Under the pieces are notes generated by a model. It searched no databases. It was not told where the DNA came from and saw only the letters and a list, made by a program, of their open reading frames with translations. The position numbers and the translations under genes were made by a program. 64,000 bases of DNA from an uncultured Aquabacterium sp. (GTDB lineage: Bacteria > Pseudomonadota > Gammaproteobacteria > Burkholderiales > Burkholderiaceae_C), in the NCBI RefSeq assembly GCF_913773725.1, contig NZ_CAJYGK010000161.1, positions 62,001-126,000 on the forward strand, in the 5' to 3' direction. This document shows, piece after piece, positions 50,171 to 58,720 of this stretch. The stretch's first letter is position 1. Each line of letters opens with the position of its first letter.

Positions 50171-51766
50171 ATGCTGTCCCCCAGCGTCGTCCCTCTTGTG
50201 CATGAGGGCGACCGCGCGCCCGCAACGGATCCCTACCGCCAGGTCTTCGAGGCCGCCGGCGTCGGCATTGCCCGGGTGGCACCCAGCGGCCGCGTGCTGG
50301 AAGGCAACCAGCGGTTTGCCGAGATCGTCGGCCGACCGCAGGAGGCGCTCGTCGGGCTGAACGTGCTGGACCTCACCCATCCGGAGGACCATGCCGTCAC
50401 CGCCGCCGAGATCGAGGCCACGCTGTACGGCCAGCGGCCGCGCTACACCCTGGAGAAACGCTACATCCGGCCCGATGGCACCGTGGTGTGGGTGCATGTG
50501 AGCACGGTGCTGATGCGCGACACGCGGGGCGAGCCCACCGAGTTCGTCTCGGTGATCGAGGACATCACCGAACGGCGGCAGCTGCAGGAGGCGATGAACA
50601 GCGCCCGCGCCGCCGAGCGCGCCAGCCAGGCCAAGACGGAGTTCCTGTCCCGCATGAGTCACGAGCTGCGCACCCCGCTGAACGCGATGCTGGGCTTTGC
50701 GCAGCTGCTGCGGGTCGACCCCCGCCACCCGCTGAACGAGACGCAGCAGCGCAGCGTGCAGCACATCGAACGGGCCGGCGCCCACCTGCTGGCCATGCTG
50801 ACCGATGTGCTCGATCTGTCGCGCATCGAAGCGGGCAGCATGCCCATGCAGATCGGGCCGGTGTCGGTGCAGCAGACCCAGGACGAGGCCGCCGCCATGG
50901 TCAGCAATCAGGCGGCAGCCAGTGAGCTCACGTTGACCGTGGCGCCGCCGGTGGGCCCGCTGTATGTGCGCGCCGACCACGTACGGCTGCGGCAGATCCT
51001 GGTGAACCTGCTGTCCAACGCGATCAAGTACAACCGCCAGGGTGGCCGGGTGCAGCTGGAAGCCATGGCCGTGGGCGACGAGGTGGTGCTGACCGTGATG
51101 GACACGGGGCGTGGCCTGCATGCCGATCAGCTGGCCCACCTGTTCGAGCCGTTCAACCGCCTCGGGGCGGAGCGCACGGGGGTAGAGGGCACGGGCATTG
51201 GCCTGGTGATCGTGCGGCGCCTGCTGGAGCTGATGCAGGGCCGCATCGAAGTCAGCAGCCGGCCGGGTGAAGGCAGCATCTTCCGGGTCTGGTTGCCGGC
51301 TGCCGCCGCGCCAGGCCAGGATGACGAGCCCGGCGGCCGCTCGGGCTTCGGCACCCTGGACGGCCAGGACGACGCCCACAGCGGCGCACTCACCGTGCTG
51401 TACGCCGAGGACAACGTGGTCAACGTCGAACTGGTCCGCCAGGTGCTGCGGATGCGCCCGCAATGGCACCTGGAGGTGGCGCGCTGCGGCCGCGAGGCCA
51501 TCGAGATGGCACTGTCCCACCCACCCCAGCTGATGCTGCTGGACATGCACCTGGGCGACATGAGCGGGCTGGACGTGGCCGATGCCCTGGCCAGCCACGC
51601 CACGCTGGCCTGCGTGCCGTGTGTGGCGCTGTCGGCCGATGCGATGCCCGACCAGATCAGCGAGGCACGCCGGCGCGGCTTTGTCGATTACCTGACCAAG
51701 CCGCTGGACGTGGGCCGGCTGCTGCGCCTGCTCGACCAGCTGGCCGTGGGGCAGCACCTGCCCTGA
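50171..51766 (+). CDS. PAS-containing hybrid sensor histidine kinase
   Basis: A 531-residue soluble-looking sensor kinase with no clear membrane helix. A PAS domain lies at about residues 20-140 (YRQVFEAAGVGIARVAPSG, then RRPDGT-like RYIRPDGTVVW). The HisKA domain has the phospho-acceptor His in FLSRMSHELRTPLNAML near residue 165. The HATPase domain has NLLSNAIKYN, DTGRGL and GTGIGLVIVRRL. A C-terminal receiver (about 410-525) has the phospho-acceptor Asp in LMLLDMHLGDMSG and the conserved Lys in YLTKPLD. It has no neighbouring response regulator, so its output partner is unknown. Confidence 0.92.
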   Translation: MLSPSVVPLVHEGDRAPATDPYRQVFEAAGVGIARVAPSGRVLEGNQRFAEIVGRPQEALVGLNVLDLTHPEDHAVTAAEIEATLYGQRPRYTLEKRYIRPDGTVVWVHVSTVLMRDTRGEPTEFVSVIEDITERRQLQEAMNSARAAERASQAKTEFLSRMSHELRTPLNAMLGFAQLLRVDPRHPLNETQQRSVQHIERAGAHLLAMLTDVLDLSRIEAGSMPMQIGPVSVQQTQDEAAAMVSNQAAASELTLTVAPPVGPLYVRADHVRLRQILVNLLSNAIKYNRQGGRVQLEAMAVGDEVVLTVMDTGRGLHADQLAHLFEPFNRLGAERTGVEGTGIGLVIVRRLLELMQGRIEVSSRPGEGSIFRVWLPAAAAPGQDDEPGGRSGFGTLDGQDDAHSGALTVLYAEDNVVNVELVRQVLRMRPQWHLEVARCGREAIEMALSHPPQLMLLDMHLGDMSGLDVADALASHATLACVPCVALSADAMPDQISEARRRGFVDYLTKPLDVGRLLRLLDQLAVGQHLP

Positions 51767-51805
51767 ACCGCCGGCCGGAGCCGGGCCTGCAAGGCCCGGA
51801 CCGTG

Positions 51806-52327
51806 TCAGAGGGGAAGCTCGGTGAAGAAGCGACCGCCGTGGTAGACCAGCGGGGCCACGCCCACGCGACGGTGGCAGTGTTCCACCTGGCCGACGAAGA
51901 TGACGTGGTCACCGGCGTCATGGCAGCCGTGGTGACGGCATTCGAACGTGGCCACAGCCCCTTCGATCAGCGGGGCGCCGGTGAGTCCAGCCCGCCACGG
52001 CGTGCCCTCGAATCGGTCGATGCCCTTGCGCGCGAACCGTTCGGCCAGCACGCGCTGGTCGGCCGCCAGCACATTGATGGCGTAGTGCGAGGCGCGCTGG
52101 AAGCCGGGCATCGAGGTCGACTGGCGCGACAGGCTCCACAGCACCAGCGGCGGCGTCAGCGACACCGAGTTGAAGGAGTTGGCCGTCAGTCCGATCAGCT
52201 GGCCCTGCGGGTCGCGGGCGGTGACGATGGTGACCCCGGTGGTGAACTGGCCCAGTGCAGCACGGAACTCCTCCGGGGTGAACGGCAGCGGGAGCGAGGC
52301 GGAGGAGGAAGCGGAAGGCGTCGACAT
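51806..52327 (-). CDS. flavin reductase-like domain protein
   Basis: A 173-residue FMN-binding split-barrel protein of the flavin reductase family that usually supplies reduced flavin to monooxygenases. The signature runs FRAALGQFTTGVTIVTARDPQG and LTANSFNSVSLTPPLVLWSLSR, with C-terminal HVIFVGQVEHCHRR. Start ATG 52327 is chosen. No flavin-dependent monooxygenase lies nearby, so the partner is unknown. It is 40 bases from the convergent hybrid kinase gene. Confidence 0.88.
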   Translation of the reverse strand: MSTPSASSSASLPLPFTPEEFRAALGQFTTGVTIVTARDPQGQLIGLTANSFNSVSLTPPLVLWSLSRQSTSMPGFQRASHYAINVLAADQRVLAERFARKGIDRFEGTPWRAGLTGAPLIEGAVATFECRHHGCHDAGDHVIFVGQVEHCHRRVGVAPLVYHGGRFFTELPL

Positions 52328-52373
52328 GGTGGCGGGGCTGGCAAGCTGCCAGTGTAGTGGGCCCGGGCTGCCC

Positions 52374-53162
52374 TCAGTGCGCGGCAGGCTGTTGCCGCGG
52401 CGCGCCGGCTGCGGGGCCCATGCGGTAGATCCACACGGGCCGTGAGCCCGCTGCGCCTTCCAGCCGGGCGTGGGGCGTCCACCGCTGGCCGGCGTCGTCA
52501 CGCGCTTCGAACTCCAGGCTCACGAGCCAGCTGCCCGGGCGCATTTCGGCCGCGGCCTTGGCCATCGCGCGGGGCATGCTCTCCGGCCGCTGGAACAGGT
52601 AGACGAGCGCGCAGTCGGCCCAGCTGTCGGCCCACATGTCGCCCCGGCGCACACGGGCCAGCCCACGGCAGCGCCAGGCGGCCACGGCCCACCACAGCCA
52701 GCTCCACTCCACCCCTTCCAGGCGGGCCTGGGGATAGGCCGCGCGCAGTTCATGCAGGGCATCGCCCAGGCCGCAGCCCGCATCCAGCACGCGGCCGGCC
52801 GGGTCGGACAGGGGCGCGTGGACGGGCAGCCACTGCAGGGCGCCCTGCGGGGTGGGAAACACAGGCGCATCGCGCCAGGCGTTGAGCGGGTAGGCCAGCA
52901 GCAGCACGGCCAGGGGCAGCAGCCACAACCAGCCCGGCAGACCGGCACCCTGCCCCAGCGCCACGACGCTCAGCGGAAAGCCGGCCGCCACGAACACCCG
53001 GCGCCACGGTGTGGCGGCCACGAACGGCAGCAACGCCGCACAGGCCGCAGCCGCGGCCGGCAAGGCCAGCACCGCCCACAGCGGTGCGCCGGCCGCCTTG
53101 AGCATCACCGACAGGGCCCAGGCGGCGCCCCACGTGAGCAGCGCCGGCACAGGCCATGTCAT
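52374..53162 (-). CDS. membrane-anchored class I SAM methyltransferase
   Basis: A 262-residue protein with about four N-terminal membrane helices (residues 5-95) and a C-terminal Rossmann-like methyltransferase domain. Motif I is VLDAGCGLGDALHELR near residue 125, and LEGVEWSWLWWAVAAW follows, giving an acidic motif II. The active site and substrate are unknown. ATG 53162 is used; GTG 53177 is an alternative. It lies 28 bases downstream of parB on the same strand and may be cotranscribed with it. Confidence 0.78.
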   Translation of the reverse strand: MTWPVPALLTWGAAWALSVMLKAAGAPLWAVLALPAAAAACAALLPFVAATPWRRVFVAAGFPLSVVALGQGAGLPGWLWLLPLAVLLLAYPLNAWRDAPVFPTPQGALQWLPVHAPLSDPAGRVLDAGCGLGDALHELRAAYPQARLEGVEWSWLWWAVAAWRCRGLARVRRGDMWADSWADCALVYLFQRPESMPRAMAKAAAEMRPGSWLVSLEFEARDDAGQRWTPHARLEGAAGSRPVWIYRMGPAAGAPRQQPAAH

Positions 53163-53190
53163 CAACCGGGCGAGCACGGTCAGCGCAGCC

Positions 53191-54108
53191 TCAGGCTTCG
53201 CGGGCCGGGGGCGCGGCGGCGCGCAGCTTGTCGATCAGGCCGTTGAGCTCATCCAGGCTGCCGAAGGCGATGGTGACCTCGCCCTGCTCACCGCGCTTGG
53301 TGCGCTTCTTGACGTGGATCTGCACCGCGGCAGTCAGCAGGTCGGACAGCTCTTCTTCCAGACGCAGCACGTCACGCGACTTCTCGCCCTTGACGCGCAG
53401 CAGCGGCGTCTGACGGCCGGCCGAGCCCTGCACCTTGGCGACCAGCTTTTCGGCCTCGCGCACATTGAGCTTCTTGGCGACCACCTCGTTGGCAGTCGTG
53501 ATCTGCAGCGCCTTGTCCAGCGGCAGCAGCGCCCGCGCGTGGCCCATGTCGATGTCGCCGGCCATCAGCATGGACTGCACCGGCTCGGCCAGGTTCAGCA
53601 GGCGCAGCAGGTTGGAGGCGGCGCTGCGCGAGCGGCCCACGGCCTGCGCCGCCTGTTCGTGCGTGAGGCCGAATTCGGCCGTCAGGCGCTGCAGGCCCTG
53701 GGCCTCTTCCAGCGGGTTGAGGTCTTCGCGCTGGATGTTCTCGATCAGCGCCATCGCGGCGGCGGCCTCGTCGGGCACGGGCTTGACCAGCACCGGCACC
53801 TCGTCGAGCCCGGCCAGCTTGGCCGCGCGCGAGCGGCGTTCACCGGCAATGATCTCGTAGCGGCCCTCGCCCACCGGACGCACCAGGATGGGCTGCATGA
53901 TGCCCTGCGACTTGATGCTCTCGGCCAGCTCGTACAGCGAGCCCTCGTCCATGCGCGTGCGCGGCTGGTACTTGCCGGGCTGCAGCAGCGCGAGCTTGAG
54001 CACCGAGGGCTGGCCCTCGGCCGCCGGAGTGGCCGGGATGTCGCTGACTTTGGGGCCCAGCAGGGCCTCCAGGCCCATGCCCAGGCCTTTGGATTTCTTG
54101 GTCGCCAT
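53191..54108 (-). CDS. parB: chromosome-partitioning protein ParB
   Basis: A 305-residue CTPase and parS-binding protein that loads clamps for chromosome segregation. The N-terminal ParB box includes [13 protein letters not shown] near residue 90 and [20 protein letters not shown], and the helix-turn-helix is [23 protein letters not shown] near residue 145. A C-terminal dimerisation domain follows. It starts with the typical [18 protein letters not shown]. It lies 77 bases after parA. Three parS-type sites occur within 5.5 kb upstream. Confidence 0.95.
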   Translation of the reverse strand: MATKKSKGLGMGLEALLGPKVSDIPATPAAEGQPSVLKLALLQPGKYQPRTRMDEGSLYELAESIKSQGIMQPILVRPVGEGRYEIIAGERRSRAAKLAGLDEVPVLVKPVPDEAAAAMALIENIQREDLNPLEEAQGLQRLTAEFGLTHEQAAQAVGRSRSAASNLLRLLNLAEPVQSMLMAGDIDMGHARALLPLDKALQITTANEVVAKKLNVREAEKLVAKVQGSAGRQTPLLRVKGEKSRDVLRLEEELSDLLTAAVQIHVKKRTKRGEQGEVTIAFGSLDELNGLIDKLRAAAPPAREA

Positions 54109-54185
54109 GGGCAGGATTGTCCCCTGTTTCACGCTCGCCCGCCCCGGGGGCGGCAGAGTCACATGGGGAGACCGGATCGGGGCGC

Positions 54186-54971
54186 TCAGGCCGCCGTGCG
54201 CAACCCTGCGTTGACGCGCTCCACCAGTTCCTCGGCGAACGCGACGAAAGCCTGCGCGCCCTTGGAAGCCGGGTCGAACACCACGCCGGGCACGCCATAG
54301 CTGGGGGCCTCGGCCAGGCGCACATTGCGCGGGATGACGGTGTTGAACACCTTGTCGCCGAAGTGGCCCTTGAGCTGCTCGCTGACCTGCTGCTGCAGCG
54401 TGATGCGGGGATCGAACATCACCCGCAGCAGGCCGATGAGCTGCAGCTCGCGGTTGAGGTTGGCGTGCACCTGCTTGACGGTGTTGACCAGGTCGGTGAG
54501 GCCTTCGAGCGCGAAGTACTCGCACTGCATGGGCACGATCACACCGTGGGCACAGGTCAGGCCGTTCAGGGTCAGCAGGCTGAGGCTGGGGGGACAGTCG
54601 ATCAGCACGAAGTCGTAGTCGGCCTCGGCCGCCTCAAGGGCGGTCTTCAGGCGACGGTCGCGCCGCTCGAGGTTGACGAGCTCGATCTCGGCGCCCGAGA
54701 GCTCGCGGTTGGCGCCCAGCACGTCATAACCGCCCTTGGGGCTGCGCGCCCGGGCTTCGGCCACGGAGGCATGTTCCAGCAGCACGTCGTAGACGCTGTG
54801 GGCCAGGGTCCGCTTGTCGACGCCGGAGCCCATGGTGGCGTTGCCTTGAGGGTCCAGGTCGACGATCAGCACACGCTGCCCGATCTGGGCCAGGCCAGCG
54901 GCCAGGTTCACGGTCGTGGTGGTTTTACCCACCCCACCCTTTTGGTTGGCGATGCAGAAGATGTGCGGCAT
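54186..54971 (-). CDS. parA: chromosome-partitioning ATPase ParA
   Basis: A 261-residue ParA/Soj ATPase. The deviant Walker A motif is NQKGGVGKTTTTVNLA, the A' motif is LLIVDLDPQGNATMGSG-like (VLIVDLDPQGN), and Walker B is FVLIDCPPSLSLLTLN. ATG 54971 gives the typical PHIFCIANQKGG N-terminus; the longer frame is not supported. It works with ParB and the parS sites. The genes between it and rsmG are insertions relative to the usual mnmG-rsmG-parA-parB order. Confidence 0.95.
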   Translation of the reverse strand: MPHIFCIANQKGGVGKTTTTVNLAAGLAQIGQRVLIVDLDPQGNATMGSGVDKRTLAHSVYDVLLEHASVAEARARSPKGGYDVLGANRELSGAEIELVNLERRDRRLKTALEAAEADYDFVLIDCPPSLSLLTLNGLTCAHGVIVPMQCEYFALEGLTDLVNTVKQVHANLNRELQLIGLLRVMFDPRITLQQQVSEQLKGHFGDKVFNTVIPRNVRLAEAPSYGVPGVVFDPASKGAQAFVAFAEELVERVNAGLRTAA

Positions 54972-55171
54972 CCCGGAATTATCCACGCCCCCTCTGTCGC
55001 CCGCGGTCTGTCGGCGGCGAGGCGGTGTCACCCCCGTGTGTGCGGGGGCTGCGGCCAGCATCCGGGCCGTTTTCGTCACGCGGGCTTCACACCGCGCAGC
55101 GACCCTTGGGCCGCCCTGCGCCCACTCACCCGACCCGGCGCATGCATCCCATCCTCAAGCGGTATCACCCT

Positions 55172-56695
55172 ATGAAAAAGACTCTTGTTTCGATGGCAGC
55201 CGGCGTGGCGCTCAGCGTGCTGGCCCTGCCATCCCAGGCCGGCCTGCTGGACCAGGCGGCACTCAGCTGGACCCACGCGCACAACAGCACGAACGGCTAC
55301 CTGTCCGAGATCCTGAGCTTTGACGGCCTGCGCAACGAGGTGTGGGTGTCCGGCGTGAGCGGCATTGACATTCTGGATGCCCGCACCGGCTCCTTCCTGC
55401 AGCGCATCGACACGCGCGCCTTCGGCTCGGTCAACAGCGTCAGCATCCACAACGGGGTGGCGGCCCTGGCCATCGAAAACAGCAGCAACCGCGAGCTGCC
55501 GGGCGTGGTCCAGCTCTACAACACCGCCAGCCGGACGCTGACGGGCAGCTACACGGTGGGCCCGCTGCCGGACATGCTGACCTTCACCAAGGACGGCAGC
55601 AAGATCCTGGTGGCCAACGAAGCCACGCCGAACAGCAACCACTATGGCGCACGCACGTCGCCGGCCGGCACCTTCCCCCGCACCTATGGCAGCCATGCGC
55701 TGGATCCGGCTGGCAGTGTGAGCATCATCAACGTGGCCACCGGCACGGTGACGACCTCGACCAACCTGAGCACCGCGCTGCGCACGGGCACGGCGCTGCG
55801 CACCAACACCGGCATGGACTTCGAGCCGGAGTACATCGCCGTCAATGCCGCGGGCACCAAGGCCTATGTGACGCTGCAGGAAGCCAACGGCATCGGCGTG
55901 CTCGACATCGCGACCGGCCAGTTCGACAAGGTGGTCGGGCTGGGCACCAAGGACTTCAGCCTGCCGGGCAACCAGATCGATCCCAAGAACGACGGCAAGA
56001 TCGAACTGACCTCGGTGAAGGCCAAGGGCCTGTACATGCCGGACGGCGTGGCGACCTACGAGCGCAACGGCCGCACCTACCTGGTCATGGCCAACGAGGG
56101 CGATTTCCGCGAAGACGACGCCGACCGCAGCGCGGCCAGCACCGTGGACCCGAGCCTCGACGGCACGCTGCTGTCGAACCTGCGCGTGTCGAACACCGAC
56201 TCGTTCGCCGGCAACCTGTACGCCGCGGGGGCACGCTCCTTCTCCATCCGCGACGAGGATGGCAACCTGGTCTACGACAGCGGCAACATCCTGGACCGCG
56301 AAGCCATCGCCCTGGGCCTCTATGACGACAGCCGCAGCCGCGACAAGGGCGTCGAGCCCGAGGGCATCGAGATCATGGAGATCAACGGGCGGGTCATCGC
56401 CTTCGTGGGCCTGGAGCGCACCTTGAAGGCCGCCGTGGCCGCGTTCGACATCACCGACCCGAACCAGGTGAGCTTTCTGCGGATGCTGGTGGCCGAGGGC
56501 AGTGTGTCGCCGGAAGGACTGAAGGGCTTCCGCATCGGCAACGACTACTACCTGGGACTGTCGAATGAGGTGACCAACACCACCGCGGTGTTCTACCTGA
56601 CCTCGGCCGTGCCCGAGGCGGAAAGTTACGCGCTGGCCCTGGCTGGCCTGGCGGTGATTGGCCTGATGCGCCGTCGTGGCGTGAAGGCCGCCTGA
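55172..56695 (+). CDS. choice-of-anchor I-type protein with PEA-variant sorting tail
   Basis: A 507-residue exported protein with signal peptide MKKTLVSMAAGVALSVLALPSQA. The body is a beta-propeller-like region of the choice-of-anchor I type: SVNSVSIHNGVAALAIEN, FTKDGSKILVANEATPN, GMDFEPEYIAVNAAGTKAYV and GVEPEGIEIMEINGR. The C-terminus has a PEP-CTERM layout, but the motif reads VPEAESYALALAGLAVIG followed by LMRRRGVKAA, so the key Pro is Ala. It is inserted, on the opposite strand, between parA and the rsmG-linked gene. A stem-loop follows the stop. Confidence 0.85.
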   Translation: MKKTLVSMAAGVALSVLALPSQAGLLDQAALSWTHAHNSTNGYLSEILSFDGLRNEVWVSGVSGIDILDARTGSFLQRIDTRAFGSVNSVSIHNGVAALAIENSSNRELPGVVQLYNTASRTLTGSYTVGPLPDMLTFTKDGSKILVANEATPNSNHYGARTSPAGTFPRTYGSHALDPAGSVSIINVATGTVTTSTNLSTALRTGTALRTNTGMDFEPEYIAVNAAGTKAYVTLQEANGIGVLDIATGQFDKVVGLGTKDFSLPGNQIDPKNDGKIELTSVKAKGLYMPDGVATYERNGRTYLVMANEGDFREDDADRSAASTVDPSLDGTLLSNLRVSNTDSFAGNLYAAGARSFSIRDEDGNLVYDSGNILDREAIALGLYDDSRSRDKGVEPEGIEIMEINGRVIAFVGLERTLKAAVAAFDITDPNQVSFLRMLVAEGSVSPEGLKGFRIGNDYYLGLSNEVTNTTAVFYLTSAVPEAESYALALAGLAVIGLMRRRGVKAA

Positions 56696-56702
56696 GGCGG
56701 CG

Positions 56703-56727
56703 CAGGCCCCGGCGGGCGCGGGGCCTG
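56703..56727. terminator. strong stem-loop between convergent genes
   Basis: CAGGCCCCG (56703-56711) pairs perfectly with CGGGGCCTG (56719-56727) around a 7-nt loop, between the PEP-CTERM stop and the convergent gene's end. It has no T-run on the plus side but could limit readthrough both ways. Confidence 0.5.
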
Positions 56728-56745
56728 TGGATCGCGCCGCGGGCT

Positions 56746-57798
56746 TCAGCCCCGGCGCAACGGCCTCGAGGGCGGCGGCGTGGTCGAGCGTGCCCCCCGA
56801 GGGGCCTTCGAGCGGGTCTCGCGGTTTTCACGTGCGGCATCCGCCTGCACAGCCTGACGGGCTTGGCCCGCTGGCTTGCCGGTGGAGTGCCCAGCCACAG
56901 GCGGCTTGCTTCCAGTGCGGCCACCAGCGCCCTCCACGGACCGGCCGGCGGCTTTCTTGGCGACCTGCCCCGTAGGGTGCACCTTGCTGGCTGCTGCCTT
57001 GCCGGCCGGGCGAACGGGCACCGCGGCTGGTGCGCCGGCACGGCCAGTGCTGGGGGCACTGCGCACACCCTGCCTGGCATACGCCTGATCCGGATGCGTC
57101 CTGGCCAGGGTCACCTTGGCAGGAGCCGCCTTACCGGGCGTCGTCTTCGCGGGCGCCGCCTGGGTCGGGGCGTTCTTGCCGCCCGGAGTTGCGGGCCTGC
57201 CCGACCGCGCCACCTTCTCTGCCTTGTCGGCCTTCTGCGCCTTGGCAGAAACCAGCCGGTCTGTCCGCTCGCCCTGCCCGCTTCGCGAGGCCTTGGCGTT
57301 GTGGGGGACGTTGTGGGGGGCGGTGTCCTGGTCCCGCCTTGTGTCGCCAGCCCGCCTGGGAACGGACTTCGATTCGGCCGCCGGAACCCGGGCCTCGACC
57401 GGCGTGCTGGCCAACCGCGACGGCGTCGGGCGAGCCGAGCCACGTGCCTCGGCGTGCTGGGTGCGCTCCATTGCACCACGCGCCGCGGCTGGCCGTTCGG
57501 CCGGCCGGTCTGCCACGCGCTCGGTCTTCCGTTCGACTGTCCGCTCGACTGCCTGCTCCATCAAGCGCTCCGCAGGCCGCTCACTCGGGCGCCTGGCGGG
57601 CGGCGCCTCGTCCATGAACAAGGGCGCATCGGGGTTCCAGCCCGGCGGCGGCGCCACCTGCACGGCACGGCTCACCGCACCGGGCTCTGCCGCCGCGTGG
57701 GGCAGGACGGACAGGGTCGTCGCAGCCAGCGCCACAGCCGGTGCCCACACCCACACCCGCACGCGCATGCCGGCCCCGCCGCGCTTCTTCTGACTCAT
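56746..57798 (-). CDS. secreted, basic, low-complexity protein of unknown function
   Basis: A 350-residue protein I do not recognise. ATG 57798 overlaps the rsmG stop (ATGA) and has GGAGG 8 bases upstream, so the gene is real and coupled to rsmG. A signal peptide (VWAPAVALAATTLSVLPHAAA) is followed by a mature part dominated by Ala, Pro, Arg, Lys, Gly and Thr, with repeated PAERP/VERTVERK-like and PAKTTPGKAAPAK-like stretches. It is probably disordered and strongly basic, and could bind polyanions such as peptidoglycan, LPS or DNA in the periplasm. Function is unknown. Confidence 0.72.
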   Translation of the reverse strand: MSQKKRGGAGMRVRVWVWAPAVALAATTLSVLPHAAAEPGAVSRAVQVAPPPGWNPDAPLFMDEAPPARRPSERPAERLMEQAVERTVERKTERVADRPAERPAAARGAMERTQHAEARGSARPTPSRLASTPVEARVPAAESKSVPRRAGDTRRDQDTAPHNVPHNAKASRSGQGERTDRLVSAKAQKADKAEKVARSGRPATPGGKNAPTQAAPAKTTPGKAAPAKVTLARTHPDQAYARQGVRSAPSTGRAGAPAAVPVRPAGKAAASKVHPTGQVAKKAAGRSVEGAGGRTGSKPPVAGHSTGKPAGQARQAVQADAARENRETRSKAPRGARSTTPPPSRPLRRG

Positions 57799-58562
57799 TG
57801 CCCGGCCTCCGGGCGCATCCACACCAGGCACCGCTCGGCGTCCAGGCCCGGCACATGGAGTTGTTCCACGTGAAACACCCGGACGGTTTCCGGCAAAGCG
57901 GCCTGCTCGTCCTCGGGGGGCTTGCCTTTCATTGCCATCCACAGGCCGCCCGGCGCGAGCAATTGGTGCGTCAGGGTGACGAAATCCACCAGAGAGGCAA
58001 AGGCACGCGAGGTGATCAGGTCGTAGCTCTGCTTGAGCTGTTCGACCCGGGCGTGCTCCGCCTTCAGGTTCGGCAGCCGCAGCTCTGCCGCCACCTGGCG
58101 GATGAAGGCGGCCTTCTTGCCCACCGTGTCGACACAGGTGACGTGCACGCCTTCGCAGCAAATGGCCAGGACCACACCGGGCAGACCGCCCCCGCTGCCC
58201 ACGTCAAGCAGCCGAACCGGGCCCGCGCCGCCGAGCGCTGCGCGCTCCGACAGATGACGCCCAAGGGCCGGCAACACCGTCAAGCAATCCGCCAGGTGGT
58301 GGGTCAGCATGTCGGGTGCATCCCGCAAGGCTGTCAGGTTGTAGGTGCTGTTCCAGTGCTGGAGCATCACCATGTAGCGGGACAACAGCGTTTGCTGGGC
58401 ATCGCTCAGGTGCAGTCCCAGCGCCGTCACGGTTGGCTGCATGGCCTGCGTCCAGGCTTCGGCATTCCACTGTACCGGTGCAGACGAACGCGGGGCCGGT
58501 GCCGGACGAGCGGCGGATGCGGCGGGTCGGCGCGACGGGGTGCCGCGAGAGGAAGGAGGCAT
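57795..58562 (-). CDS. rsmG: 16S rRNA (guanine-N7) methyltransferase RsmG
   Basis: Methylates N7 of G527 (E. coli numbering) in 16S rRNA. It has 255 residues with an extra Pro/Arg/Ala-rich N-terminal tail of about 40 residues before the domain. The SAM-binding motif is LLDVGSGGGLPGVVLAI near residue 118, and the family block WNSTYNLTALRD lies near 70; ITSRAFASLVDFV follows. GGAG lies before ATG 58562. A parS-type site lies inside its 3' end. The upstream gene is mnmG, the usual order near replication origins. Confidence 0.92.
   Translation of the reverse strand: MPPSSRGTPSRRPAASAARPAPAPRSSAPVQWNAEAWTQAMQPTVTALGLHLSDAQQTLLSRYMVMLQHWNSTYNLTALRDAPDMLTHHLADCLTVLPALGRHLSERAALGGAGPVRLLDVGSGGGLPGVVLAICCEGVHVTCVDTVGKKAAFIRQVAAELRLPNLKAEHARVEQLKQSYDLITSRAFASLVDFVTLTHQLLAPGGLWMAMKGKPPEDEQAALPETVRVFHVEQLHVPGLDAERCLVWMRPEAGQ
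57862..57877. other. parS-type site inside rsmG
   Basis: TGTTCCACGTGAAACA differs from the perfect TGTTTCACGTGAAACA palindrome at one base and matches the looser form TGTTNCACGTGAAACA. It lies within the rsmG coding sequence. Confidence 0.8.
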
Positions 58563-58666
58563 GAAAACTCCGATGAGGCTCAGCGGGGCGCGGGGCTCCC
58601 ACGATGCCACCAGATGATAGATTGAGGCGAAGGCGGGGAGCTGGCACCGCCCCCGGCGATCAGGGC

Positions 58667-58682
58667 TGTTTCACGTGAAACA
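58667..58682. other. perfect parS site between rsmG and mnmG
   Basis: TGTTTCACGTGAAACA is the exact 16-bp parS palindrome, extended by GC on each side to 20 bp (58665-58684). It lies in the gap upstream of rsmG and 3' of mnmG. ParB is encoded 4.6 kb away. Confidence 0.93.
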
Positions 58683-58720
58683 GCCGGCCGGGAGACGGCT
58701 CGTCCCCACGACGGAGCAAA

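Noticed and set aside
54125-54133. TGTTTCACG half parS site between parB and parA
   Set aside because: The second half reads CTCGCCC, so the palindrome is absent.
55088-55110. GG-N10-GC match upstream of the PEA-variant gene
   Set aside because: No resemblance to TGGCACG or TTGC outside the two dinucleotides; expected by chance in this GC-rich DNA.
56826-56835. TTTTCACGTG partial parS-like sequence at the end of the basic protein gene
   Set aside because: Only half of the palindrome is present; the other arm does not match.
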